A DNA stretch of 64,000 nucleotides, from assembly GCA_035519675.1 (NCBI GenBank), contig DATIWB010000099.1:169360-233359 (forward strand). Direction: 5' to 3'. Below are positions 26,204 through 35,685 of this stretch, piece by piece; position 1 is the stretch's first letter; each line of letters starts with the position of its first letter. The DNA is from RPRB01 sp035519675. Lineage in GTDB: Bacteria > Myxococcota > Myxococcia > Myxococcales > Myxococcaceae. The notes under the pieces are model-generated. The model made no database searches and was not told the origin of the DNA. It was given only the letters and a program-made list of their open reading frames with translations. Made by a program: the position numbers and the translations under genes.

Positions 26204-28683
26204 GGCTTCGCCCCCCAGATGTCCGCCGCGTACTCGGCGATCGTGCGGTCGCTGGAGAACTTTCCCGAGCCGGCCACGTTCAGGATCGCCTTGCGGGTCC
26301 AGGCGCTGGAATCGCCGTAGAGCTCGCAGAGCCGCCGGTCGGCGTCGAGGTACGCCCTGAGATCGGCGAGGTGCATGTAGCGGTCGCCACCGGTCAGCAG
26401 GCTGGCGCGCAGCGGGGCGAAGACTCCCGGCTCGTTCCGGCTGAAGTGATCCGAGAAGATGAGGTCCAGGGCCGCGCGGGTCTCGGCCTCGTGGTCGTAG
26501 TGCCAGGAGGGGTTGTACCAGCCCCGGCTGCTGGCGACCTGCTCCGCGGTCAGGCCGAAGAGGAAGAAGTTCTCCTCGCCGACCTCCTCTGCCATCTCGA
26601 TCGTCGCGCCGTCCCGGGTGCCGATGGTCAGGGCACCGTTCATCATGAACTTCATGTTGCTCGTACCACTGGCCTCGTAGCCAGCGGTCGAGATCTGGTT
26701 GGAGACCTCAGAGGCCGGGATGACCCGCTCGGCCTGCGACACGCAGTAATCGGGCAGGAAGACGACCTTGAGCCGCCCGCGCATCGCGGGATCCCCGTCG
26801 ATGGTCCCCGCCACGTTGTTGATGAGCTTGATGACGAGCTTGGCCAGCCGGTACGCGGGCGCCGCCTTGCCGGCGAAGAAGAAGGTGCGCGGGGTCATTT
26901 CCAGCTTCGGGTTCGCCCGGAGCCGATCGTAGAGCACGACGATCCGCAGCACGTTGAGGAGCTGTCGCTTGTACTCGTGGATGCGCTTGACCTGGCTGTC
27001 GAAGAGGGTCTCCGGGTCCACCTTCTGACCGAGCGTCGTCGCGATCCAGCTGGCGAACCGTGACTTGGCCTCCCGCTTGGCCCGGCGAAAGCTCTCCCGG
27101 AAGCCCGGGTCGTCGGCCAGCGGCGCGAGTCTCGCGAGCTGGCCGAGGTCGGTGATCCACCCGTCGCCGATCGCCTCGGTGATCGCGCCGGCCAGCGGAG
27201 GGTTGGCCAGCAGGAACCACCGCCGAGGCGTGACACCGTTGGTCTTGTTGTTGAAGCGTTCCGGGAACATCTCGGCCAGGTCCTTGACCGTCACCGTGCG
27301 CAGCAGCTGGGAATGGATGGCCGCGACGCCGTTGGTGCTGTGCGATCCGACGATGGCCAGATTGGCCATCCGCACCCGTGGCGTCGGACCCTCCTCGAAC
27401 AGGCTCACCCGCGCGACACGGCCCTGGTCGGCTGGGAAGCGGCTCCGCACCCCGTCGAGCAGCCGGCGGTCGATCTCGCGGATGATCTCCAGGTGGCGGG
27501 GGATCAACAGCTCGAGCCACTCCGTGGGCCACTTTTCCAGCGCCTCGGGGAGCAGGGTATGGTTCGTGTACGCCAGGGTGCGCCGGGTCAGGTCCCAGGC
27601 GGTGTCCCAGCCCAGGCGTGCTTCGTCGAGAAGGATCCGCATCAGCTCGGGCACGGCGAGGGAAGGGTGGGTGTCGTTCAGCTGGATCGCGGCCTTCTCG
27701 GGCAGCAGGGTCCAGTCGTCGTTGTGCCGCCGGAACCTGCGCACCAGGTCGGCGAGCGAGCAGGCGACGAGGAAGTACTCCTGGGCGAATCGCAACCCCT
27801 GTCCCATGCTCGTCGAGTCGTCCGGGTAGAGCACGCGGGTGAGGGACTCGGCGCCGAGCCGCTCGGCCACCGCGCCCACGAACTCGCCGTGACTGAACAC
27901 CTGGAAATCGAAGGCGTCCGCCACGGTTGCAGCCCAGAGGCGCAGGGTGTTGATCGTCTTCCCGCCGTAACCGACGATGGGGCGATCGAAGGGGATGCCG
28001 ATCAGCGTGGTCGGCTGGCCGGGCACGGGTTGCAGAGTGCCGCCGCGCGCCTCGAACGAGCAGCCCAGCTTCACCTCGACCCGGTCCTGATACCGAGCGA
28101 CCTCCCAGGGATCCGGAAGGCGAAGCCAGTTGTCCGGCTGCTCGATCTGCCAGCCGTTCTGGATGACCTGCCGGAAGATGCCGTACTCGTAGCGGAGGCC
28201 GTAGCCCATCGCCGGCAGCTGCATGGTCGCCATCGAGTCGAGGAAGCACGCCGCCAGACGCCCGAGGCCGCCATTGCCGAGACCGGCGTCGGGCTCGTCC
28301 TCGAGGAAACCGATCCAGTCGAGGTTCTTCTGCCGGACGAGCTGCTTGGCGAGTGGCGCGAGCAGGAGGTTGGTGATGTTGTTGGCCAGCGATCGACCGA
28401 TGAGGAATTCGAGCGACAGGTAATACACGCGCTTGGGATTCGCCCGCTCGTAGGTGTTCTCGGTGCGAACCCATCGCTGCGAAAGGACGTCGCGTACCGA
28501 GCGGGCGATGGCTTCGTAACGCTCTCGCGGGCCGGCAGCGGCCGGATCGATGACGCTGTCGAAGAAGAGGTGCCGCTCGTACAGCGCATTGTCCGTTCCG
28601 GTGAAGGCGATGGGGCCACATCCGTACGGCTTCAGGAGCACGTTCGCGTCCTCTGCGCTGCTCGGCCCTTTTGCTGTGCTCAT
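26188..28683 (-). CDS. glgP: Glycogen/alpha-glucan phosphorylase
   Basis: 831 residues from ATG 28683. Two ATGs are six bases apart; GGGAG lies 7 nt before this one but only 1 nt before the other. Phosphorylase landmarks: NDTHPSLAVPELMR, GNGGLGRLAACF, the NKTNGVTPRRW block, and the PLP-lysine region EASGTSNMKFMMNGALTIGT. It phosphorolyses alpha-1,4 glucan ends to glucose-1-phosphate, the substrate of the coupled Pgm. Length and motif spacing match GlgP/MalP. The long open frame upstream of the chosen start overlaps the phosphoketolase gene and is a shadow. Confidence 0.95.
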   Translation of the reverse strand: MSTAKGPSSAEDANVLLKPYGCGPIAFTGTDNALYERHLFFDSVIDPAAAGPRERYEAIARSVRDVLSQRWVRTENTYERANPKRVYYLSLEFLIGRSLANNITNLLLAPLAKQLVRQKNLDWIGFLEDEPDAGLGNGGLGRLAACFLDSMATMQLPAMGYGLRYEYGIFRQVIQNGWQIEQPDNWLRLPDPWEVARYQDRVEVKLGCSFEARGGTLQPVPGQPTTLIGIPFDRPIVGYGGKTINTLRLWAATVADAFDFQVFSHGEFVGAVAERLGAESLTRVLYPDDSTSMGQGLRFAQEYFLVACSLADLVRRFRRHNDDWTLLPEKAAIQLNDTHPSLAVPELMRILLDEARLGWDTAWDLTRRTLAYTNHTLLPEALEKWPTEWLELLIPRHLEIIREIDRRLLDGVRSRFPADQGRVARVSLFEEGPTPRVRMANLAIVGSHSTNGVAAIHSQLLRTVTVKDLAEMFPERFNNKTNGVTPRRWFLLANPPLAGAITEAIGDGWITDLGQLARLAPLADDPGFRESFRRAKREAKSRFASWIATTLGQKVDPETLFDSQVKRIHEYKRQLLNVLRIVVLYDRLRANPKLEMTPRTFFFAGKAAPAYRLAKLVIKLINNVAGTIDGDPAMRGRLKVVFLPDYCVSQAERVIPASEVSNQISTAGYEASGTSNMKFMMNGALTIGTRDGATIEMAEEVGEENFFLFGLTAEQVASSRGWYNPSWHYDHEAETRAALDLIFSDHFSRNEPGVFAPLRASLLTGGDRYMHLADLRAYLDADRRLCELYGDSSAWTRKAILNVAGSGKFSSDRTIAEYAADIWGAKPCPVE

Positions 28684-28847
28684 CGGCATGCTCCCTGATT
28701 CACTGGTCCGGAGGGTGAGCCCGAACACCAGTCCGTGGCCGGGCCCTGCGGTGTCCGGCTCCATCGCCCTCATCGTAGTCGCCCGGCGCTGGGGCGCCGT
28801 TGCAGCCTGCCCGGACGGGCGCCTGCTCGGCTCTCGGTGCCAACTGC

Positions 28848-31274
28848 TCAGAAATCCGCGGCGGTGTCCCGGCGTGCGGCTCCGCCTTTCTCGTCGGCCC
28901 CCCAGCGCCACTGCTGGATCTCCGGCATGTCCTCGCCGAAACGGCAGATGTACTGCCGGTGCTCGATCAGCTTGTCGCGGATCGCCTGCTTGGCGTACGC
29001 CGCCTTGGCCCGGAGCAGGGGCACGCGATCGATGACGTCCTCGACGAGGTGGAAGCGGTCCATGTCGTTTCGGACCACCATGTCGAAGGGCGTGGTGGTC
29101 GTCCCTTCTTCTTTGTAGCCGCGCACGTGCAGGTTGCCGTGGTTGGTCCGGCGGTAGGTCAGCCGGTGGATTAGCCACGGGTAGCCGTGGAAGGCGAAGA
29201 TGATCGGCTTGTCCGTGGTGAACAGCACGTCGAACTCGCGATTGGAGAGCCCGTGGGGGTGCTCCTCGCGGGGCTGGAGCGTCATCAGGTCGACCACGTT
29301 GATCACGCGAATCTTGAGCTCCGGCACGTGCTGCCGCAGCAGCTGCACTGCCGCCAGGGTCTCCAGCGTCGGCACGTCACCGCAGCAGGCCATCACCACG
29401 TCGGGTTCTCCGCCCTGATCGTTGCTGGCCCATTGCCAGATGCCGAGACCGGCGGTGCAGTGCTTGATGGCCTGGTCCATGGTGAGCCACTGGGGGGCCG
29501 GCTGCTTCCCGGCCACGACCACGTTGATGTGGTCACGGCTGCGCAGGCAGTGGTCGGTGACGCTCAGGAGACAGTTGGCGTCGGGCGGGAGATAGACCCG
29601 GATCACCTCGGCCTTCTTGTTGACCACGTGGTCGATGAATCCCGGATCCTGATGACTGAACCCGTTGTGATCCTGCCGCCAGACGTGGCTGGACAGGAGG
29701 TAGTTCAGCGAGGCGATTGGCCGACGCCAGGGGATGTGATTGCAGACCTTGAGCCACTTGGCGTGCTGGTTGAACATCGAGTCGATCAGGTGGATGAAGG
29801 CCTCGTAGCAGGAGAAGAAGCCGTGCCGGCCGGTGAGCAGATAGCCCTCGAGCCAGCCCTGGCACTGGTGCTCCGAGAGCATCTCCATCACCCTGCCGTC
29901 CGGCGCCAGGTGATCGTCGTCAGGCAGCAGCTCGGCGTTCCAGGCCCGGCTGGTCACCTCGAGCACGTCCTGCCAGCGGTTGGAGTTGTTCTCGTCGGGG
30001 CTGAACAGGCGAAAGTTCTTGCTGCCCAGGTTCAGCTTCATGACGTCACGAAGGAACTTGCCCATCACCCGCGTCGCCTCCGCGTCCGTCGCGCCGGGGC
30101 CGGGGACCTCGACCGCGTACTCCTGGAAGTCTGGGAGCTTGAGATCCTTGAGCAGCAGTCCCCCGTTGGCGTGCGGATTGGCCCCCATCCGTCGGGTGCC
30201 CTTCGGCGCCAGCTCGGCCAGCTCCGGCTGGAGCCGGCCGCTCGAGTCGAAGAGCTCCTGCGGCCGGTAGCTCTTCATCCAGTCCTCGAGGATCTTCACG
30301 TGTCCCGGGTTCTCGTGCATCTCGCCCATGGGCACCTGGTGAGAGCGCCAGGAGCCTTCGGTTTTCTTGCCGTCGACCTCCTTGGGGCCGGTCCATCCCT
30401 TGGGCGTGCGCAGCACGATCATCGGCCAGAGCGGCCGGTCGGGGTGGCCGTCACGGCGAGCGCTGGTCTGGATGGCCCGGAGCTGATTCACGATGGCATC
30501 GAGGGTGATCGCCATCAGCTGGTGCATGGTCTCCGGATGGTCGCCCTCGACGAAGTGGGGCAGGTAGCCATAGCCCCGGAGGAGATGGTCCAGCTCCTCG
30601 TGGCTGATCCGGGCGAGCACGCAGGGGTTGGCGATCTTGTAGCCGTTCAGGTGGAGGATCGGGAGGACCGCCCCATCCCTTGCCGGGTTCAGGAACTTGT
30701 TGGAGTGCCAGCTCGTGGCCAGCGGCGCGGTCTCGGCTTCTCCATCGCCGACCACGCAGGCCACGAGGAGGTCGGGATTGTCGAAGGCGGCGCCGTAGGC
30801 GTGCGAGAGCGCGTAGCCGAGCTCGCCCCCCTCGTGGATCGAGCCGGGCGTCTCGGGCGCGACATGACTGGGGATGCCGCCAGGGAACGAGAACTGGGTG
30901 AACAGCCGCTTCATCCCTTCCTCGTCCTGGGAGATGTTCGGATACACCTCGCTGTACGTCCCCTCGAGATAGGTGTTGGCCACGAGTCCGGGGCCACCAT
31001 GCCCTGGGCCTGCCACGTAGATGGCGTCGAGGTCGTACTTCTTGATGACCCGATTGAGGTGGGCGTAGATGAAGTTGAGACCGGGCGTGGTGCCCCAGTG
31101 GCCGAGCAGTCGCGGCTTGATGTGCTCCTTGGTCAGCTGAACTCTCAGCAGGGGATTGTCGTAGAGGTAGATCTGCCCCACCGACAGGTAGTTGGCCGCG
31201 CGCCAGTAGGCGTCGATCTTCTTCAGCTCATCCGGTGAGAGAGGTCCCTGCGGGCTCGCCACGAGCGTTGCCAT
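28848..31274 (-). CDS. xfp: Xylulose-5-phosphate/fructose-6-phosphate phosphoketolase
   Basis: 808 residues from ATG 31274 (GAGGAG upstream). Family blocks are clear: YLSVGQIYLYDNPLL, GHWGTTPGLNF, GPGHGGPGLVANTYLEG, FSFPGGIPSHVAPETPGSIH, GDGEAETAPLATSWHSNKF (thiamine pyrophosphate motif GDGEx), and YEAFIHLIDSM. It cleaves xylulose-5-P or fructose-6-P with phosphate to acetyl phosphate. Which substrate it prefers cannot be read from sequence. It lies 164 bp upstream of glgP on the same strand. The 66-bp in-frame extension before the ATG has no family match. Confidence 0.95.
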   Translation of the reverse strand: MATLVASPQGPLSPDELKKIDAYWRAANYLSVGQIYLYDNPLLRVQLTKEHIKPRLLGHWGTTPGLNFIYAHLNRVIKKYDLDAIYVAGPGHGGPGLVANTYLEGTYSEVYPNISQDEEGMKRLFTQFSFPGGIPSHVAPETPGSIHEGGELGYALSHAYGAAFDNPDLLVACVVGDGEAETAPLATSWHSNKFLNPARDGAVLPILHLNGYKIANPCVLARISHEELDHLLRGYGYLPHFVEGDHPETMHQLMAITLDAIVNQLRAIQTSARRDGHPDRPLWPMIVLRTPKGWTGPKEVDGKKTEGSWRSHQVPMGEMHENPGHVKILEDWMKSYRPQELFDSSGRLQPELAELAPKGTRRMGANPHANGGLLLKDLKLPDFQEYAVEVPGPGATDAEATRVMGKFLRDVMKLNLGSKNFRLFSPDENNSNRWQDVLEVTSRAWNAELLPDDDHLAPDGRVMEMLSEHQCQGWLEGYLLTGRHGFFSCYEAFIHLIDSMFNQHAKWLKVCNHIPWRRPIASLNYLLSSHVWRQDHNGFSHQDPGFIDHVVNKKAEVIRVYLPPDANCLLSVTDHCLRSRDHINVVVAGKQPAPQWLTMDQAIKHCTAGLGIWQWASNDQGGEPDVVMACCGDVPTLETLAAVQLLRQHVPELKIRVINVVDLMTLQPREEHPHGLSNREFDVLFTTDKPIIFAFHGYPWLIHRLTYRRTNHGNLHVRGYKEEGTTTTPFDMVVRNDMDRFHLVEDVIDRVPLLRAKAAYAKQAIRDKLIEHRQYICRFGEDMPEIQQWRWGADEKGGAARRDTAADF

Positions 31275-31452
31275 CCTTGGACTCCTCACTTGCGGCGCGA
31301 ATCGTGGAACTGCGCGTTTGCCTGGTTCTGTGGTCTTCACCCGGCGGCTTGTTTCCCTGCTGAACTGTTGACGGCCGCCGGCGGCGTTCCTCCTCGCCGC
31401 GGAAACACCCTACCTCGGCGCGCGACCCAGCACGGAACGCAAAGGAAACGCC

Positions 31453-32091
31453 ATGTCCACGAAGCTTCCCGTGCGGGCCTGCAGCGCACTCACGATGCTC
31501 GCGCTCGCCGCCTGCGCGAGCACCGAGTTCAAGAACACCTGGAAGGCGCCCGATGCGGCACCGCTCTCGGTGAAGCCGGGTGACGTGGTCGTCACCATGG
31601 TGATGAGCAAGGAGGAGACGATTCGCAGGAGCGGAGAGGACCACTTCTCCGACGAGCTGCGGCAGCGCGGGCTCCGACCCATCTCCTCGTACACGCTCAT
31701 TCCCACGCCCCTGGTCGACGACCGGGCGAGGGCGGAGGCCCTCATCCGGTCCTCCGGGGCGGTCGCGGTCTTCGTCGTGCGGCTCGTCGCGATCGACAAG
31801 GAGCAGCGCTACATGCCGACCACCTACATGGGCCCGGGCCCTGGGTTCGGGTCCTTCTACGCCCAGGGGTGGGGCTTCGCGTACGGCGGCTACTACGTCA
31901 CCGACACGGTGGTGAAGCTGGAGACCCTGGTCTTCGATCTGAGGCAGGACAAGCTGATCTGGGCAGGACAGAGCGAGACCACCAACCCCGACAGGCTCGA
32001 GGACTTCGTGCGGGAGGTGGTGAAGGTCGGCGTCGCCGAGCTGCGGAAGGAAGGGGTCATCACCGTGGAGCTTGCCGGGCGGCAAAGCTGA
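31453..32091 (+). CDS. DUF4136-like lipoprotein
   Basis: 212 residues with a lipoprotein signal (lipobox LAAC, Cys at residue 20), preceded by AAAGGAA. The mature N-terminus STEFKNTWKAPDA resembles DUF4136-type lipoproteins. The middle contains an aromatic/Gly-rich stretch (GPGPGFGSFYAQGWGFAYGG), then VKLETLVFDLRQDKLIWAGQ, a strand pair usual in this family. The function of the family is unknown; members are anchored in the envelope. It is divergent from the phosphoketolase gene, with 178 bp between them that hold both promoters. Confidence 0.75.
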   Translation: MSTKLPVRACSALTMLALAACASTEFKNTWKAPDAAPLSVKPGDVVVTMVMSKEETIRRSGEDHFSDELRQRGLRPISSYTLIPTPLVDDRARAEALIRSSGAVAVFVVRLVAIDKEQRYMPTTYMGPGPGFGSFYAQGWGFAYGGYYVTDTVVKLETLVFDLRQDKLIWAGQSETTNPDRLEDFVREVVKVGVAELRKEGVITVELAGRQS

Positions 32092-32157
32092 GGCCAGCCG
32101 CCGGGGCGCCGCTCACTCGCCGCCAACCCCAGGCGCCTCTCCTCTCTGAAGCGAGCG

Positions 32158-32661
32158 TCAGGCAGCGATGTGGCGAGCCCCGGCGAGCACCCACCGGGCC
32201 TGCTCGTACACCACTCGGCGCAGCGCCAGCAGGCGCGGCCTCGTCGCCGTCCAGTCGATGGCCCGGGTGCAACCGTGCACGTCGCCCACGTCGGAGAAGG
32301 CATGCAGCCGGTGAGCACTCCAGAACCAGGCCGTCACCTCGGCGTTGTACGGCACCACCAGCTCGGGGTGCTTCACCAGATCGAGCGCCAGGGCCGCCCC
32401 CGCCGCTCGATAGTGTCGGAGGCCGGTCAGCTGGATCCAGCCCCGCCCGAAATAGGGTGTGAAGGCGCGGCGTGAGCCGTCCTCCTCCTCGAGGCGAGTG
32501 AAGGAGTCCGACCTGACGGCGAGCTGCGCCACCAGCATCGCCGCCCGCAGGTCGGTGACACTCTGGGTGCGGGCCAGGATTGCGTTGAGTGCCGCGACCG
32601 CACCCACGGGTGCGCGGGGGCAGATGGCCCTGAGCTGGGCGCTGGTGAGGGTGATGACCAC
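32158..32661 (-). CDS. GH19 chitinase/endolysin-like protein lacking the catalytic Glu
   Basis: 167 residues from GTG 32661 (a GTG seven codons upstream is also possible). The fold markers of GH19 chitinases/phage endolysins are present: an N-terminal helix (AVAALNAILARTQ), the helix AMLVAQLAVRSDSFTRLEE, and FGRGWIQLTGLRHYRAAG. The family's His-Glu-Ser is replaced by Val-Arg-Ser (residues 49-51), so the usual acid catalyst is missing, and the segment between this helix and GRGWIQLTG is short. It is likely a non-catalytic binder or a decaying enzyme. No signal peptide is seen. Confidence 0.6.
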   Translation of the reverse strand: MVITLTSAQLRAICPRAPVGAVAALNAILARTQSVTDLRAAMLVAQLAVRSDSFTRLEEEDGSRRAFTPYFGRGWIQLTGLRHYRAAGAALALDLVKHPELVVPYNAEVTAWFWSAHRLHAFSDVGDVHGCTRAIDWTATRPRLLALRRVVYEQARWVLAGARHIAA

Positions 32662-32821
32662 GTCTGGTTCGTGTCGCTCCACGGGCCGATGTTTCCGTGG
32701 GAGCGGCCAGCCCGGCGCCCGCGGATTCCGATGGCCGCTCTGCCGTCGACCCACGGCCTGAAGTATCGCGGAAACGAACAGCGGCCGTCGCAACACCAAA
32801 TGGGTGAGGGCCCGCGATGCC

Positions 32822-33949
32822 ATGGAGCAGGTCGATCTGGAGTACGGAAGAAGATCAGACGGCACCCTGCATGTCTCGCTGGGCGGCGACTGGAAGCTGG
32901 CGCGCGGAATCCCAGCGCTCCGAGGTGTGCTCGAGGAGATCGAGAAGCAGCCTCCTCCGAAGAGAGTCGTTCTCGAAGCGAGTGTCCTCGCCGGCTGGGA
33001 CAGCAGGCTGCTCACTTTCCTTCTGGCGGTGCTGTCGCGATGCATGCAGCTCGGCGTCGAGGTCGATCGCCAGGGGCTACCCAGGGGGGTGGAGCGGCTC
33101 CTCGCGCTCGCCACCGCGGTGCCCGCCAGGCGCAGCTCCCCGAGCCCGCGGTCGGAGGGCCTTCTGGCGAGCGTCGGCGATGCCGCGATCAGCTGGTCAC
33201 GTGGGTGTCAGGACACGCTCGCCTTCATCGGTGAAGCATTCCTCTCGCTGGTACGCCTCTTCATCGGGAAGGCCCGGTTCCGGCGTTCGGACCTGCTGCT
33301 CGCCCTTCAGGGCTGTGGCGCGCGCTCGCTCGGCATCGTCGCCCTCATCAATTTCCTCGTGGGAATCATCCTCGCGTTCGTGGGCGCCATCGAGCTCCGG
33401 AGCTTCGGAGCGCAGATCTACGTCTCGCACCTGGTGGGCATCGGCATGCTCCGCGACATCGCGCCGATCATGACCGGGATCATCGTCACCGGCCGCACCG
33501 GGGCGGCTTTTGCGGCGGAGCTCGCCACGATGGAGGCAAACCAGGAGATCGATGCCCTGAGGACGCTCGGCATTGCGCCAATGGACTTCCTGGTCCTTCC
33601 GCGATTGCTCGCGCTCTCCCTGATGATGCCCTTGCTCTGCCTCTACGCCGATCTGGTTGGAATCGCTGGCGGGCTCGTCGTCTCCACTTCGATGCTCGGG
33701 ATCAGCCCCGTGCAGTACCTGCTGGAGACGAAGCACGCGGTCGGCCTCAACGACCTGTTCCTCGGATTGTTCATGGGCTTCGTCTTCGGAGTGCTGGTGG
33801 CGCTCACCGGATGCATGCGCGGCGTCCGTAGCGAGCGCAGCGCCTCCGCCGTCGGCGAGGCCACTACCTCCGCCGTGGTCACCGGGATCGTCAGCATCGT
33901 CGTTGCCACTGCGATCATCACCCTCATTGCCTATGTCCTCGGCATCTGA
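32822..33949 (+). CDS. STAS-MlaE fusion: lipid ABC transporter permease
   Basis: The ATG at 32822 gives 375 residues; an in-frame GTG at 32804 would add six. Residues 1-110 form a STAS/MlaB-like domain (TLHVSLGGDWKLARGIPAL..., RVVLEASVLAGWDSRLLTFL). Residues about 145-375 are an MlaE permease with five helices and the family signature IGMLRDIAPIMTGIIVTGRTGAAFAAELATM and EIDALRTLGI. In E. coli, MlaB and MlaE are separate proteins; here they are fused. It overlaps the ATPase gene by 17 bp and heads a four-gene MCE lipid transport operon. Confidence 0.9.
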   Translation: MEQVDLEYGRRSDGTLHVSLGGDWKLARGIPALRGVLEEIEKQPPPKRVVLEASVLAGWDSRLLTFLLAVLSRCMQLGVEVDRQGLPRGVERLLALATAVPARRSSPSPRSEGLLASVGDAAISWSRGCQDTLAFIGEAFLSLVRLFIGKARFRRSDLLLALQGCGARSLGIVALINFLVGIILAFVGAIELRSFGAQIYVSHLVGIGMLRDIAPIMTGIIVTGRTGAAFAAELATMEANQEIDALRTLGIAPMDFLVLPRLLALSLMMPLLCLYADLVGIAGGLVVSTSMLGISPVQYLLETKHAVGLNDLFLGLFMGFVFGVLVALTGCMRGVRSERSASAVGEATTSAVVTGIVSIVVATAIITLIAYVLGI

Positions 33950-34733
33950 AGCCAACGCAACCAGCGAGACGCGCCCGAAGATCATGGTGAGAGATCTCAC
34001 CATGGCCTACGGCGACTCGGTGATCGTTCGAGACCTCAACTTCAGCGTGAAGGAGGGCGAGATCTTCGTCATCATGGGGGGGAGTGGCAGCGGAAAGAGC
34101 ACGCTGCTCCGGCACCTGATCGGTCTGCAGGAGCCCGCCCGGGGGACGATCTCCTACCAGGGGACCAGCTCCAGTCTCTGGGAGATGGGGACGCCCGAGC
34201 GCGAGCGCCTCCTGCGACGCTTCGGAGTGCTCTACCAGGGTGGCGCCCTCTGGAGCTCGTTGACTCTCGCGGAGAACGTGGCGCTCCCGATGCAGGAGTA
34301 CGCCTTCGCCGGCGCGGAGGAGATCTCCGCGCTGGCGTCGCTCAAGCTCGCGCTGGTCGGTCTCGCCGGCTTCGAGGACTACTACCCCGCGGAGATCAGT
34401 GGCGGCATGACCAAACGGGCTGGCCTGGCGCGGGCGATGGCCCTCGAGCCGGACATCCTCTTCTTCGACGAGCCGTCCGCAGGTCTCGATCCGATCACCT
34501 CCCGGCGCCTGGACGACCTCATCCTCGATCTGCGGGACAGCCTCGGCGCCACGATCGTCGTGGTGACCCACGAGCTGGCGAGCATCTTCGCCATCGGCGA
34601 CAACTCCGTGCTTCTCGACGGACAGAGCAAGGCGATGATCGCGGCGGGAAACCCGAAGCAGCTCCTGGCCGAATCGAAGGACCCCCGGGTGCTCGCCTTC
34701 CTCACCCGGGGTGGAGGGACGAGCCGTGCGTAG
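33933..34733 (+). CDS. MlaF-like ABC transporter ATPase
   Basis: 266 residues. ABC motifs: Walker A MGGSGSGKSTLL, Q-loop LYQGGALWSSLT, signature EISGGMTKRAGLARAMAL (MlaF-type SGGM), Walker B DILFFDEPSAGLDPI, and switch His in VVVTHEL. It powers phospholipid movement through the MlaE-type permease and the MCE protein. The start lies inside the permease gene, and the next gene begins 8 bp before its stop, so the four genes form a tight operon. Confidence 0.93.
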   Translation: MSSASEANATSETRPKIMVRDLTMAYGDSVIVRDLNFSVKEGEIFVIMGGSGSGKSTLLRHLIGLQEPARGTISYQGTSSSLWEMGTPERERLLRRFGVLYQGGALWSSLTLAENVALPMQEYAFAGAEEISALASLKLALVGLAGFEDYYPAEISGGMTKRAGLARAMALEPDILFFDEPSAGLDPITSRRLDDLILDLRDSLGATIVVVTHELASIFAIGDNSVLLDGQSKAMIAAGNPKQLLAESKDPRVLAFLTRGGGTSRA

Positions 34734-35685
34734 GCAAACGAGCAAGACGCTCATCGGAGCGTTCGTCGTCGGCGCCGTCGTGCTGGCCGTGCTCGGCATC
34801 GTCGCCTTCGGTTCCGGGAGGCTCTTCCAGAAGCGTTTCACCTGCGTCATGTACTTCTCCGGCTCGATCACCGGGCTGTCGGTCGGCTCGCCCGTCGAGT
34901 TCAGAGGGGTCAAGATCGGACAGGTCACCAAGATCGCCGCGGTGTTCGACCCGAAGGACGTCACCGTCCACATCCCGGTCTACATCGAGGTCGACCCGAG
35001 GAGCTTGATCGTCGTGGGTGACGAGGACGCGTCGAAGATGCTCGCCACGAACCACTTCTACGAACCCCTTCTGGAGAAGGGGCTGAAGGCGCGGCTCGAC
35101 ATCGAGAGCTTCGTGACCGGGAAGCTCTACATCAACATGGATTTTCAGCCTGGTCCCCCGAAGCTCCTCGGACTCGACCCTCGGTATCCGGAGATCCCCA
35201 CCATCCCCTCGCTTCAGGAAGAGATCATCAAGACCCTGCAGAAGCTCCCCGAGAAGATCATCGCCGTCGCCGACGGGATCGAACGGCTGGTCAATTCTCC
35301 CGCGGCCCAGGACAGCCTGCGCGACCTCGACGCCCTGATCCAGGCGTTCACGAGGGAGATCGGGCCTCTCTCCGCCAGCACCCGGTCGACGCTGGGGGCC
35401 GCGCGCCGCGCCTTCGTGCAAGGCGAGAAGACGCTGGCGATGAAGGAGGGCCCGTCGGCGGAGATGGCGGCGAGCTTCACCGAGACGATGAAGAAAGCGA
35501 GCGGCTCCCTCGACCAGATGCGCTCGACGCTGGAGACTTACCAGAGGCTGGCCGAACCGAGCGGCACCCTGGGCCACGACCTGACGAGGATGCTCGGAGA
35601 TCTCGATTCCGCGGCGCGCTCGGTGCATTCGCTGGCCGAATACCTCGAGCTCCACCCCGAAGCGGTCCTGAAGGGGAAGCAATGA
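34726..35685 (+). CDS. MCE/MlaD-family substrate-binding protein
   Basis: 319 residues from GTG 34726, chosen because GGAGGG lies 9 nt upstream; the GTG at 34711 lacks such a site. It has one N-terminal membrane anchor (LIGAFVVGAVVLAVLGIVAF), a single MCE domain (SGSITGLSVGSPVEFRGVKIGQV), an insertion around residues 95-125, then a long helical C-terminus with a coiled-coil pattern (TLQKLPEKIIAVADGIERLV). MCE proteins form hexameric rings or tubes that pass lipids across the periplasm. The length is intermediate between MlaD (about 180 residues) and the multi-domain PqiB. Confidence 0.9.
   Translation: MRRQTSKTLIGAFVVGAVVLAVLGIVAFGSGRLFQKRFTCVMYFSGSITGLSVGSPVEFRGVKIGQVTKIAAVFDPKDVTVHIPVYIEVDPRSLIVVGDEDASKMLATNHFYEPLLEKGLKARLDIESFVTGKLYINMDFQPGPPKLLGLDPRYPEIPTIPSLQEEIIKTLQKLPEKIIAVADGIERLVNSPAAQDSLRDLDALIQAFTREIGPLSASTRSTLGAARRAFVQGEKTLAMKEGPSAEMAASFTETMKKASGSLDQMRSTLETYQRLAEPSGTLGHDLTRMLGDLDSAARSVHSLAEYLELHPEAVLKGKQ

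Noticed and set aside
23816..26320. An 834-codon plus-strand open frame over the glgX end and pgm
   Set aside because: It overlaps glgX in another frame and pgm in antisense, both with strong motifs; composition is typical of a shadow.
26188..29178. An N-terminal extension of glgP of about 165 residues
   Set aside because: The extension overlaps the end of the phosphoketolase gene, is Arg/Pro-rich, and the ribosome site fits the ATG at 28683.
29187..31238. A 683-codon plus-strand frame opposite the phosphoketolase gene
   Set aside because: Pure antisense of a well-conserved enzyme; no recognisable domain.
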